Shown piece by piece: positions 16,108 to 24,168 of a stretch of DNA of 64,000 bases (its first letter is position 1; each line of letters opens with the position of its first letter). The notes beneath the pieces are model-generated. The model was given only the letters and a program-made list of their open reading frames with translations. It was not told the DNA's origin and ran no database searches. The stretch comes from JACZUI01 sp965216725 (lineage in GTDB: Bacteria; Actinomycetota; Acidimicrobiia; Spongiisociales; ZC4RG35), in assembly GCA_965216725.1 (NCBI GenBank), contig CBDCGI010000002.1, forward strand, positions 1 through 64,000, given 5' to 3'. The position numbers and the translations under genes are program-made.

Positions 16108-16910
16108 CCTGGGGACTCGACGCAGCGTCTGTTGTCTTCGACGGTCAGGCGGCCCTGAACGGGGTGTCACTCGAGCTGGCTCCAGGGCAGATCACGGCCG
16201 TCGTGGGAGGTGACGGTGCCGGCAAGACGACCTTGTGTCGGGCTCTCGTCGGGCTGGCTCCTCTTTCCAGCGGGACCGTTTCCCGACCCGACGTTGTGGG
16301 TTTCCAACCCGCTGAATCTGGGACTTGGCGTGACCTCACGGTGGAGGAGAACCTTCGCTTCGTCGCCCTTGCGCACCGACTCGACGAGTCGGAAGCCGGG
16401 CAACGGATAGGGCGGCTCTTGCAGGCGACCAATCTCACCGGCGCCGAAGACCGGCCGGCCGGGAAACTCTCAGGGGGTATGCGTCAGAAGCTGGGAGTAG
16501 CGATGGCTCTTCTCCCCGAACCTGAGCTGATCGTGCTCGACGAGCCCACCACCGGGGTGGATCCGGTCAGCCGGCTGGAGATCTGGGCCTTCCTGGCCTC
16601 GGCGGTCGGTGAGGGTTGTGCCGTCTTGGTGACTACCGCGTACGTCGACGAGGCCAACAGGGCGGAGTATGTGGTGGCGCTGGAGGATGGCCGAACGCTG
16701 GCCGAGGGAACCCCTCAAGAAGTTTTGGCATCGATGCCCGGAGCACTCTTCAGCGGCGAGCGGAGACTGGGGCGCTACAGCTGGCGAAGAGGTCGAACCT
16801 GGCGCACGTGGTCGCCCGATGGAGACGTCCCGGAGGGCGCCCACGCCACCGACCCAGACCTCGACGACGTGGTCACGGTTGCGGCCCTCAGGTCGGATAT
16901 CCCCTCATGA
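16104..16910 (+). CDS. ABC transporter ATP-binding protein (first of pair)
   Basis: A 268-residue nucleotide-binding protein starting at the ATG that overlaps the permease stop (ATGA). It has Walker A GGDGAGKT (35-42), a canonical signature KLSGGMRQKL, and Walker B LIVLDEPTTGVDP. The switch (H-loop) position reads VTTAYVDEA, so the usual histidine appears replaced by alanine. Together with the second ATPase this gives one intact and one degenerate composite ATP site. Confidence 0.9.
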   Translation: MTWGLDAASVVFDGQAALNGVSLELAPGQITAVVGGDGAGKTTLCRALVGLAPLSSGTVSRPDVVGFQPAESGTWRDLTVEENLRFVALAHRLDESEAGQRIGRLLQATNLTGAEDRPAGKLSGGMRQKLGVAMALLPEPELIVLDEPTTGVDPVSRLEIWAFLASAVGEGCAVLVTTAYVDEANRAEYVVALEDGRTLAEGTPQEVLASMPGALFSGERRLGRYSWRRGRTWRTWSPDGDVPEGAHATDPDLDDVVTVAALRSDIPS

Positions 16911-17731
16911 GTGCCATCGAGGTGGCTGGGGTTACCCGAAGATTCGGCGACTTCACCGCAGTCAGCGGCGTGAGCTTCTATGTCACAGCAGGGGAAGTCG
17001 TCGGCTTGGTGGGAGCCAACGGTGCCGGCAAGACCACGGTGATGAGGATGATCCTTGGCTTGCTGGCTCCCGACGAGGGGAAGATATCGCTTCTCGGTAG
17101 GGATCCTCAGGAGGTCGACCGTTCGCGGATGGGATATGTACCCCAGGGACTCGGGTTGTATCGCGACCTGACCGTTGCCGAGAACCTGGCGTTCACCGCG
17201 GGTGCTTTCCGTGTTGACCCGCCCGACCTGGAGTCTGACCTCGCCGATGTGATCGACCGTCCGGTGGGCCAGATCTCGCTCGGGCTGCGGAGAAGGCTGG
17301 CCTTTGCCACCGTCCTCAGCCATCGGCCCGAAGTGCTCTTTCTCGACGAACCCACTTCGGGAGTGGGGCCGCTGGGGCGCATCAATCTCTGGGACCAGAT
17401 CAGGGCACAGTCCGACGACGGTGCAGCAGTTTTGGTGTCCACGCATTACATGGAGGAGGCTGAGCAGTGCGACCGTGTCCTCCTGATGGCCGAGGGTGCC
17501 CTGGTGGCCGATGGCTCCATCGAAGACGTCATCGGCGGCCGCACAACACCCCTGATCAGCGGAGTCGGCGGTGAGGAGATCGCCCGTCTCGGCATCACGG
17601 CGATACCTGATGGAGATGGATGGCGGATGCCGGGAGCGGATCCGGACGGTCTTCGCGAGATGTTGGGGCCGGAAGTCTCGATCACCGTGGCGCCGATGGT
17701 GTTCGAGGAGGCCTTTCTCGGGACTTCCTGA
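16907..17731 (+). CDS. ABC transporter ATP-binding protein (second of pair)
   Basis: A 274-residue nucleotide-binding protein starting at the ATG overlapping the previous stop. Walker A GANGAGKT and Walker B VLFLDEP are intact and the H-loop histidine is present (STHYMEEAEQ). The signature is degenerate (ISLGLRRR instead of LSGGQ) and the D-loop reads SGVGP without the aspartate. These losses mirror that of the first ATPase. A C-terminal stretch of about 70 residues follows the core. Confidence 0.9.
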   Translation: MSAIEVAGVTRRFGDFTAVSGVSFYVTAGEVVGLVGANGAGKTTVMRMILGLLAPDEGKISLLGRDPQEVDRSRMGYVPQGLGLYRDLTVAENLAFTAGAFRVDPPDLESDLADVIDRPVGQISLGLRRRLAFATVLSHRPEVLFLDEPTSGVGPLGRINLWDQIRAQSDDGAAVLVSTHYMEEAEQCDRVLLMAEGALVADGSIEDVIGGRTTPLISGVGGEEIARLGITAIPDGDGWRMPGADPDGLREMLGPEVSITVAPMVFEEAFLGTS

Positions 17732-18312
17732 TGTCAGGACCTGGTCGAAGAAAGGGGAACCCCCAGACACGCGAGGAGATCATCGACGCGGCAAGAGCCG
17801 CATTCTCCGAGCACGGTTTCGACAGGGCCAGCGTTCGTGATATCGCTGGCAGAGCTGGCGTCGACCCTTCACTCGTCTATCACTACTTCGACGACAAGGC
17901 TGCGATGTTCGCTGCCTCCATCGACTTGCCCTGGGATCCAACGGAGGCAATTGCTGCCGCCTTGGAGGAGGACCTGGCGCATGGCGGGGAGCAACTGGTG
18001 CGTCTCTTCCTCTCCATTTGGGAGATGGAACAACCGAGGGCGGCTCTTCTTGGCATGTTGAGAAGTGCCCTGGGTGGCAACGACCATGCTCTCGAGGTCA
18101 TCGGGTCGACCGTGATTGCTTCCATTTCCCACACACTGGCTCGGGTGTCGCCGAGCCCAGATGTCGAGATGCGGGCGCAAGGAATCGCCTCGCAGCTGAT
18201 CGGGATGGCAATGGTGCGATATGTGGCGCAGCTGGAACCGTTGGCCTCTGCGGACGTCGACGAGATCGTGAGAATGATCGGCCCACGCATTCAGAGCTAC
18301 ATCGACCGGTGA
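17731..18312 (+). CDS. TetR/AcrR family transcriptional regulator
   Basis: A 193-residue regulator whose ATG overlaps the preceding TGA by one base. The N-terminal helix-turn-helix is clear (TREEIIDAARAAFSEHGF, then VRDIAGRAGVDPSLVYHYFDDK). The C-terminal part is the variable ligand-binding region. As the last gene of the ABC operon it probably represses the operon through the palindrome at 15029-15050 and is relieved by the exported compound (inference). Confidence 0.92.
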   Translation: MSGPGRRKGNPQTREEIIDAARAAFSEHGFDRASVRDIAGRAGVDPSLVYHYFDDKAAMFAASIDLPWDPTEAIAAALEEDLAHGGEQLVRLFLSIWEMEQPRAALLGMLRSALGGNDHALEVIGSTVIASISHTLARVSPSPDVEMRAQGIASQLIGMAMVRYVAQLEPLASADVDEIVRMIGPRIQSYIDR

Positions 18313-18355
18313 GGCTTTTCCTACTGCTCCCAGGACAAATACAATCTCCGGCGCA

Positions 18356-18428
18356 GGGTCTCTAGCTCAATTGGCAGAGCAGCGGGCTTTTAACCCGAAG
18401 GTTCGGGGTTCGATTCCCCGGGGACCCA
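18356..18428 (+). tRNA. tRNA-Lys (anticodon UUU)
   Basis: A full cloverleaf can be drawn: acceptor GGGTCTC/GGGACCC (one G-T pair), D arm GCTC/GAGC, anticodon loop CTTTTAA with anticodon TTT, T arm CGGGG/CCCCG with TTCGATT loop, discriminator A at 18428. The 3' CCA is not fully encoded (CC then G). It borders the mobile region downstream and is a plausible integration site. Confidence 0.95.
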
Positions 18429-18431
18429 CCG
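18420..18431 (+). repeat. Candidate attachment-site core in the 3' end of tRNA-Lys
   Basis: GGGGACCCACCG, spanning the end of the tRNA acceptor stem, is repeated exactly at 28217-28228. The two copies bracket about 9.8 kb of mobile and decayed genes. Twelve bases is short for a tRNA attachment site, and no integrase is seen between the copies. Confidence 0.4.
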
Positions 18432-18581
18432 AAACCCTCAACTGGTGCCTGACGAAAAGGCCAGTTATGCCGCTTTGTCATTGTCGACCACCCGGCAGGG
18501 CGCAAACGCGGAGTTTCGGAAGCGCGGACATGAGCGCCGTTACGTGCGGTAGTTGGTATTCCGGATAGATTCGGTCTTGGC

Positions 18582-18767
18582 ATGGCGAACCCTTTCAAGT
18601 GGCTTTGGTTGCTGATCACCACTGATGAGTGCTCCAAGTGCGGGGAACGATTCGACCCAGAGAAGAACCATGTTCCGGATCGTTTTGGCTTCGACCACGG
18701 CTACATCAAATGTCCGAATTGTGGGCACGTCACCAAGGCAGTGGGTCGGTCTGCTCCTTCTCCCTAG
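18582..18767 (+). CDS. Small zinc-ribbon protein
   Basis: A 61-residue protein with two CxxC pairs (DECSKCGERF near residue 16-23 and IKCPNCGHVT near 43-49) that would bind one zinc. The N-terminus is hydrophobic and aromatic (FKWLWLLITT). No enzyme domain is present. A TAGATT box ends 10 bases before the ATG. Function unknown; it is the first gene after the tRNA. Confidence 0.6.
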   Translation: MANPFKWLWLLITTDECSKCGERFDPEKNHVPDRFGFDHGYIKCPNCGHVTKAVGRSAPSP

Positions 18768-19033
18768 CAACCGCCGACCCGGATACGCGCCAAGAGCCAC
18801 AGACATATGTGCCGATCCCGGACGGTGTTGAATATGGGCGGAATCGTCCGAGATTTGCTGATATGCGTGTCCAAGAACGCCGAGTCTTGGGCAGATCGGC
18901 CTTGGTGTGCCCCCAACCGGCATGGCGCAAGACTCGAAATCGACCTTCGAGAGCAATCGCTGCGACGGGCCCTCTATGAATCAACTTTGACCCGCACCGG
19001 TAGTCCCGTTATGTCTCTGCTTTGGTGGTGGCG

Positions 19034-20092
19034 TTAGCCGAATGCCCATCGCAGGATGTCATCCTGCTGGTTCTCAAAGGCGAAGCCGCCTGGAGAGACA
19101 GCGACGATGGTGGTCATCGTGTTGAGTTCGATCATCAGGAGAGTCTTGTATCCAACGATGCCTCCTCCGTTGGCATAGATATTGACCCCCTCGACCGGGG
19201 GTTCGACCAGGTGGATCAGCCCGAGACCCTGTCCGTACTCGGCTCCTACGTACTCCTGGCTCATCATGGCGTCAAGGCTTGTATCGGATACGAGCTCTCC
19301 GCCGAAGAGAGCGCGGTAGAAAACATCGAGATCTCGGACGCTGGAGACCATGAACCCATCTACCGGCGCCGGACCGCCATGCCATTCCATTTGGCAGTCG
19401 GACAGCGGGCCAGGTCCCGTGTCGAAGAAGTCCTGCCCGGCTGCCATCGGAGTAGGACCAGTCTCAACGTGCATGACATAGGTAGCTTCCAATCCGAGCG
19501 GATCGAGGATGCGGCTCCGCATTTCGGCCTCGATCGGATTGCCGGTAGCGACTTGGACCAGTTCCCCAAGGAGTAGGTAGTTGACGTTTCCGTAGCTCCA
19601 CTCTGTTCCCGGTTCGAACAGCGGTGTCGTGTCCACGAAGTCGTAGGGATGCGGCTCCTTGTGTGGGCAAGACTTCATCAAGGTGACCCACTCGTCTGTG
19701 GTGTAGTCGGGTATCCCGGAACTGTGATGCAACAGGTCGAACACGGTTGCTTGTCCTGGAATGAACCCATAGTCCAGGTACTCGGTTGCCCTGTCATCAA
19801 GGGATAGGACTCCCTCATCCACTAATTGCATAACAGTCGTTGCCACGAAGGCTTTCGCGACGCTGCCAATCACCCATGGAGACTCTGAGTTCATGGGTGT
19901 GCCATCGACCAGCGTCCCAGCAACGCCCGCAGTGCGGTTCCCTTCGCCGTCCGTGACAACCACGGCGAACCCGTTGCCAAATCTTGCTTCGGAAGCGTCG
20001 TCTGCGATTCCCTGGAGGTCAGGGCCTGCACAGGAGACCAGAGAAACCACTCCCACAAGAACCACCAACACCCGAAGAGATCGGCCCAACAT
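19034..20092 (-). CDS. Beta-lactamase-fold serine hydrolase, lipoprotein
   Basis: About 352 residues. The start at 20092 is set by a strong SD (GGAGGAG about 5 bases upstream) and gives a signal peptide ending in the lipobox LVSC. The class C beta-lactamase/DD-peptidase family motifs are visible: catalytic SxxK in GSVAKAF and YxN in SYGNVNY, with a late GGG-type motif (NGGGIVGYKT). Likely an extracytoplasmic esterase or peptidase rather than a resistance enzyme. A paralogue lies at 38108-39268. Confidence 0.85.
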   Translation of the reverse strand: MLGRSLRVLVVLVGVVSLVSCAGPDLQGIADDASEARFGNGFAVVVTDGEGNRTAGVAGTLVDGTPMNSESPWVIGSVAKAFVATTVMQLVDEGVLSLDDRATEYLDYGFIPGQATVFDLLHHSSGIPDYTTDEWVTLMKSCPHKEPHPYDFVDTTPLFEPGTEWSYGNVNYLLLGELVQVATGNPIEAEMRSRILDPLGLEATYVMHVETGPTPMAAGQDFFDTGPGPLSDCQMEWHGGPAPVDGFMVSSVRDLDVFYRALFGGELVSDTSLDAMMSQEYVGAEYGQGLGLIHLVEPPVEGVNIYANGGGIVGYKTLLMIELNTMTTIVAVSPGGFAFENQQDDILRWAFG

Positions 20093-20192
20093 CAACTCCT
20101 CCGCCACGTGGAGAGCGGTCGCGAGGCACGGAGCCGCTTCAGTATGAGGCACGAACAAGGAGGCCCTCGTCGGCGCTCGCCTCTGGAGGGAA

Positions 20193-20229
20193 GGTTACGT
20201 CGCGTACAGACGGCGCGCAGCGCGTAACC
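20193..20229. repeat. Inverted repeat upstream of the beta-lactamase-fold gene
   Basis: GGTTACG (20193-20199) and CGTAACC (20223-20229) form a perfect 7-bp inverted repeat separated by 23 bases that are themselves rich in CGCG/GCGC. It lies between the divergent lipoprotein gene and the IS110 element and may be a regulatory or terminator hairpin. Confidence 0.35.
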
Positions 20230-20266
20230 AGCAATCTATAGCGGTCCTACCCACTCAGTATGTGCC

Positions 20267-20484
20267 TGATTGAGACTTGGGGGTGCGCTGCGGGGTTCTC
20301 GTAGCGTTTGGGATGCTGACTGGTCGGCTCTCTAAGTGTGTGCTGCTCTTGTTGGGTTGGCTTGTGGACGAGGTGTTGGCCGGTTGGTGTTCTGGGCTGT
20401 GGCGTGGCTCGAAAGAGGCGAGAGCACATCGACCCGAATCAGGTTTGCCCGCTGCGGTCGTGTAGTCGATCGAAAGGGCGTGTG
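20267..20484 (+). ncRNA. Candidate bridge-RNA region in the left non-coding end of the IS110 element
   Basis: The 218-bp leader upstream of the transposase has no convincing ORF. IS110-group elements are known to encode a bridge RNA in this end. Its first ~64 bases are conserved (about 90%) at 27920-27987 where the rest of the element is gone, which shows this end is shared by related elements. Exact RNA ends cannot be set by eye. Confidence 0.4.
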
Positions 20485-21510
20485 ATGAGCGTGATGATTG
20501 GGGTTGACCCGCATAAGGGGTCGCATACGGCGGTGGTGGTCGATGCGGGTGAGGTGGTGTTGGGGGAGATCCGTGTGGAGGCGGCGGTGGGCCAGTTGGT
20601 CGAGTTGGTGGAGTGGGCGTCTGGGTTTGGGGATCGGTGTTGGGCGGTGGAGTCGGCTCGAGGGGTGGGGTATTTGTTGTCTCAGCAGCTGGTTGGGGCT
20701 GGTGAGCGTGTGATCGATGTTCCGCCGATGTTGGCGTCTCGGGTGAGGTTGTTGGGTTCGGGGCGTTCTCAGAAGAACGATCCGAATGATGCTCTGTCGG
20801 TGGCGATCGCTGCTCTTCGGCATCAGGGGTTGAACCTGGTCCGGCCTGATGATCACGCTCGAGTGTTGGGCTTGTTGGCGAAACGACATCGAGATATCGC
20901 TCGTTTGAAGAACAAGACGGCAAGTCGGCTCCACGCCTTGTTGGCTGAGCTTCATCCCGGTGGTGTTTCCTCGGTGATGACCGTGAACAAGGCAAAAACC
21001 CTGGTTGAAGGGGTCGACCCGGTCGGCGAGATGACCCGGTTCCGGGTGGTGATCGCCAACGAGATGATCGAGGACATGGTCCGACTCGAAACGCAGATGA
21101 GGACATCACGTAAACGAATCAAACGGGCAGTCGTTGCTTCAGGCACCAGCCTCACCAGCATTCGAGGAGTGGGCCCGATAGGAGCAGCCATCATCCTCGG
21201 CTCTGTCGAGGACATCACCCGGTTCCCCACACCCGGCCACTTCGCCTCATACAACGGAACCGCCCCGATCGAAGCCTCCTCAGGGTCAACCAAACGGCAT
21301 CGGCTCAACCCCAGAGGCAACCGCAAGCTCAACCATGCTCTCCACATGGCAGCCATATCCCAACTACGCCATCCCGGGAAGGGCCGCGACTACTTCGACA
21401 AGAAGATCAACGAAGGCAAAACAACCAAGGAAGCCATCCGAGCGTTGAAACGACGAATCTCAGACGTCGTCTACCGCCAACTTCTCAAAGACGCCAAACA
21501 GGCCAACTAA
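20485..21510 (+). CDS. IS110-family transposase (DEDD recombinase)
   Basis: A 341-residue enzyme starting at the ATG preceded by GAAAGGG. The N-terminal RuvC-like DEDD domain shows D8 (GVDPHKG), E56 (AVESARG), D99 and D102 (KNDPNDA). The C-terminal Transposase_20 region shows the helix-hairpin segment SIRGVGPIGAA and the EASSGSTKRHRLNPRGNRKLNHAL block carrying the probable catalytic serine. Length is normal and no interruption is seen, so it may be active. Leu codons switch from TTG to CTN part-way along. Confidence 0.92.
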   Translation: MSVMIGVDPHKGSHTAVVVDAGEVVLGEIRVEAAVGQLVELVEWASGFGDRCWAVESARGVGYLLSQQLVGAGERVIDVPPMLASRVRLLGSGRSQKNDPNDALSVAIAALRHQGLNLVRPDDHARVLGLLAKRHRDIARLKNKTASRLHALLAELHPGGVSSVMTVNKAKTLVEGVDPVGEMTRFRVVIANEMIEDMVRLETQMRTSRKRIKRAVVASGTSLTSIRGVGPIGAAIILGSVEDITRFPTPGHFASYNGTAPIEASSGSTKRHRLNPRGNRKLNHALHMAAISQLRHPGKGRDYFDKKINEGKTTKEAIRALKRRISDVVYRQLLKDAKQAN

Positions 21511-21769
21511 ACCAAGAACAGGGGTCCAGGAAGGACAACCAGGGAACGACTCTGACACCGCGTGGCCGGCTCACACCCTGAAACACCGGCTCTTCAGACA
21601 GGTCACTTCCCGGACCCACACCAAGCCTACGACCAACCCCACACCACCAACACAGGGGCCAACCCACCACGCCCAAACCAACCCACTTGACACAAAGAGG
21701 CGTCGTTATGTGCGAGCGGGGGTATTGGTAGGAGCGTCGCGGAGGGTGTCAAACGTATCATCGAAGTCC

Positions 21770-22375
21770 ATGACGAAATGGACCGAAACTCAACTCGAGC
21801 GAGGAGCCAAAGGCGTCGCATACCGATCACAGCAACTGCTTTACACGACAGTTCTTCAGGTGCCGATGGGATTTCCCGGTCTCTTTGCCCAGCCTTACCA
21901 GACAGTCATTCGGAATTCATTCATTGAGTCGGCGCTGACGAGCGCCCGGGTCCTGGCGTATTTCCTTCGGCCCAAACAGAGGGACGAGGATGCGCACTGG
22001 TCTCAGTACCAGCCCGAATATTCCGATCTTCCCGATCAGGACCTAACGGGGCGGATTGTCGGGGTGATCTCTGAGCATCTCTCTCATGGCACTCTCGGGT
22101 CGCGACATGGTGACCCTCATCCTGGCCATTGGCCGCTCGGTGAGTTATCGCTGACACTTGTTACCGGTGTTCATGACCTCGTTTCGACGCTGGATGAGAG
22201 CGCCAAACGCTGGTTTGGGCCACCTGACATCGAGAGGACGTACGAAGAGCTTCTGGAGTCGCACCTAGAGAAGGCTCGAACCCAGGAAAGCGAGAACGAG
22301 AGCGTGAGACAACTAACCCTGGCTCTTCAGCGACACCTTGGCTGGGCAGGGGGACGAAGGCCGACATTTGGATGA
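21770..22375 (+). CDS. Hypothetical protein
   Basis: About 201 residues starting MTKWTETQLERG. No family is recognised. The N half is mildly hydrophobic and aromatic; the C half (after about residue 130) is charged and probably helical, ending in ERTYEELLESHLEKARTQE and a Gly/Arg tail. It sits between the IS110 element and the broken cupin gene in the island. Confidence 0.5.
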   Translation: MTKWTETQLERGAKGVAYRSQQLLYTTVLQVPMGFPGLFAQPYQTVIRNSFIESALTSARVLAYFLRPKQRDEDAHWSQYQPEYSDLPDQDLTGRIVGVISEHLSHGTLGSRHGDPHPGHWPLGELSLTLVTGVHDLVSTLDESAKRWFGPPDIERTYEELLESHLEKARTQESENESVRQLTLALQRHLGWAGGRRPTFG

Positions 22376-22394
22376 GCCTACGTCTTGTCCACAA

Positions 22395-22408
22395 GTGCCG
22401 TTATGTGC
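22395..22408 (+). repeat. Uninterrupted copy of the recurring motif GTGCCGTTATGTGC
   Basis: This 14-base motif, or close variants, occurs several times between 18.4 and 30.8 kb, always on the plus strand and between genes. The intact IS110 element appears to split one copy after GTGCC. Confidence 0.5.
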
Positions 22409-22410
22409 AT

Positions 22411-22776
22411 TCAGTCGGGCAGGGTGACAATCGCCACCACCATCTCTTCGGTTCCCGTAACTCGGGTGATGTGACCCTTCCCGGAGGTGTCTTCAGCAAG
22501 CAGGATCGTTCCCGGCTCCAGGGGACGGACTTCGCCGTCGCTGGCCTCGATACTCCCTTGGCCTGATAGGTAGAAGGCGAGAACTCGACTCGGGGCGGGA
22601 TGCCATTCCCCCTACCAGCCGGGTGGCACCCTTTCAAGCAGGTATCCGGTTGCCGGTTCCACAGGTGTCGTCAGGACAGGTGGAGCCGGCGGGAGGAAGT
22701 CCTCCTCAGCGAAGCCCGGCACCATCTCTTCGAAGTGCGAATCCCCTTCTTCATCCGCCCAAGTGCGCAACACCAT
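22411..22776 (-). pseudogene. Cupin-domain protein interrupted by an in-frame stop
   Basis: On the minus strand a frame of 122 codons from an ATG at 22776 reads as one cupin-like protein, with HPAPSRVLAFYLSGQG and EVRPLEPGTILLAEDTSGKGH in the C half. A TAG interrupts it after residue 54, between PPGW and GEWHPAP. The reading frame does not change across the stop, so a single substitution would explain it. Likely a dead or read-error-affected small cupin. Confidence 0.6.
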
Positions 22777-22835
22777 CACCACAAGCAAAAAGACTACGCG
22801 TCCAAAGCGACTGACATAGGTGCCGTTGTTTACAG

Positions 22836-24089
22836 CTAACCCCTGCCTCCTGCGATGAGTTTGGCTTCGGGTAGTGACTTGAGTCTGAGCATGGCAACGA
22901 TTCCGACGATGGGACCCAGAGCGAGGACGGCGAAGGCCCAGGTCCATGTCACGGCTTCTTCGAGGAGGGGGATGATCCAGATGGTTGCTGCTGAGATACT
23001 GAAGCCGATGGCGATCTGCATGGTGAGGGCTGTGCCTACGTGCGACTGGTCGCCTACCTCGGTCACGATTGCCGAGAACTGCGCCGAATCGGCTACCACC
23101 GTGAACCCCCAGATGAGGCCCACCACAGTGACCAGCCAAGTTGGCCCGTCGAATAGAAGGCCGATACCGAGGCAACACAGACCCGAGATGGCGAGCATCA
23201 GGGCCGTGAAGTTGGTCCGACCCCAGCGATCAGCGACATATCCGCCCACCCAGGAACCGAGCGCACCGACCGTTATCACCGCCCATGTCACGAACGCCGC
23301 TAGGGGAAGAGCCGTCCGACCGGAGGCTTCGAGATGATCGCCAAAAAAGATCAGGAACCAGGCAGCCATCGCGAACAGCTCCCACATGTGCCCGAAGTAT
23401 CCGATTGAGGCCAGTCGAACTCCGCGGTTGGCGAACACCCGACCAATCTGACGAGGGTCGAAAACAGTTGCAGGGAACTCGAAAGGGCCATCCTTCACCG
23501 AGTAGGCAACGACACCCCCAATGATCGACATCGCGGTGGTCGCATAGATCACGCTCTTCCAGTCAATCCCCCCAAGAGCGTTCGCAAGGTGGGGACTGGC
23601 GTTACCGAAGATGATCCCCGCTGCGAGAACACCGAGAGCAAACCCCCGACCCTTCCGATACCAGGTGGATATCAGCTTGAACGAAGGCGGATAAACGCCA
23701 GCGATGAAGAACCCGGTGATGAAACGAAGTGGTACCCCCAGTTCAACCCCTCCAGACCAGATCAGACCAAGATTCGCAACACCAGCACCTAGGCAGCCCA
23801 CCAGCATCACCAACTGTGGTCTCACCCTGTCGGCAACATTCAACACTGACGACACCACCGCCCCCAAAACGAAGCCCAGAATCACACTTATCGTGAGCCA
23901 CGCCTTCCCAGTCCCCGACAACCCCCATACCTCTGTCAACTGAGGGACCACAGCCGTCGCCGAGAACCAAGTCGAAATCCCGAATATGAGAGCGATCGTC
24001 AGAAGCAGAAGAGGACGACCACGACCATCAGGATCAACAGCCTCACCCACACCAACGCTCGAAACCACCATCCCAGTCAACCTACGCAA
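22836..24089 (-). CDS. Major facilitator superfamily transporter
   Basis: 417 residues with about 12 hydrophobic segments and a central charged loop (VKDGPFEFPATVFDPRQIGRV). Motif-A-like ADRWGR follows the seventh-eighth span (YVADRWGRTN). ISTWFSATAVVPQL near the start is typical of sugar/nitrate-like or uncharacterised MFS members. Start is the ATG at 24089 or 24071. It is divergent from the aminopeptidase gene. Substrate unknown. Confidence 0.85.
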   Translation of the reverse strand: MRRLTGMVVSSVGVGEAVDPDGRGRPLLLLTIALIFGISTWFSATAVVPQLTEVWGLSGTGKAWLTISVILGFVLGAVVSSVLNVADRVRPQLVMLVGCLGAGVANLGLIWSGGVELGVPLRFITGFFIAGVYPPSFKLISTWYRKGRGFALGVLAAGIIFGNASPHLANALGGIDWKSVIYATTAMSIIGGVVAYSVKDGPFEFPATVFDPRQIGRVFANRGVRLASIGYFGHMWELFAMAAWFLIFFGDHLEASGRTALPLAAFVTWAVITVGALGSWVGGYVADRWGRTNFTALMLAISGLCCLGIGLLFDGPTWLVTVVGLIWGFTVVADSAQFSAIVTEVGDQSHVGTALTMQIAIGFSISAATIWIIPLLEEAVTWTWAFAVLALGPIVGIVAMLRLKSLPEAKLIAGGRG

Positions 24090-24168
24090 CGGTCACTAGC
24101 CAGCACCTGACCACCGCTTCTTGTTGGGCCAAAGCTATGTTTCTGACCTCGTGTTAGAAGGAGGATCG

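Larger units (their letters stand above)
20267..21704 (+). mobile_element. IS110-family insertion sequence, intact copy
   Basis: About 1.44 kb, without terminal inverted repeats, as is usual for IS110. It carries one full-length DEDD transposase plus non-coding ends of about 218 bp (left) and 194 bp (right). Boundaries are inferred: joining the flanks at 20266 and 21705 restores GTGCCGTTATGTGC, a motif found uninterrupted at 22395. The right end reads TTGACACAAAGAGGCGTC, similar to that of the second element. Left half is G/T-rich and right half A/C-rich on the plus strand. Confidence 0.75.

Noticed and set aside
18768..19033. Short frames on both strands between the zinc-ribbon gene and the beta-lactamase-fold gene
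   Set aside because: Neither the 84-codon minus-strand frame nor the 76-codon plus-strand frame has a ribosome site, recognisable motif or coding-like third positions; left unassigned.
20255..21109. 284-codon minus-strand frame across the IS110 left end
   Set aside because: Pro/Thr/His-rich repetitive translation is the reverse complement of G/T-rich IS DNA; the opposite strand encodes a full DEDD transposase.
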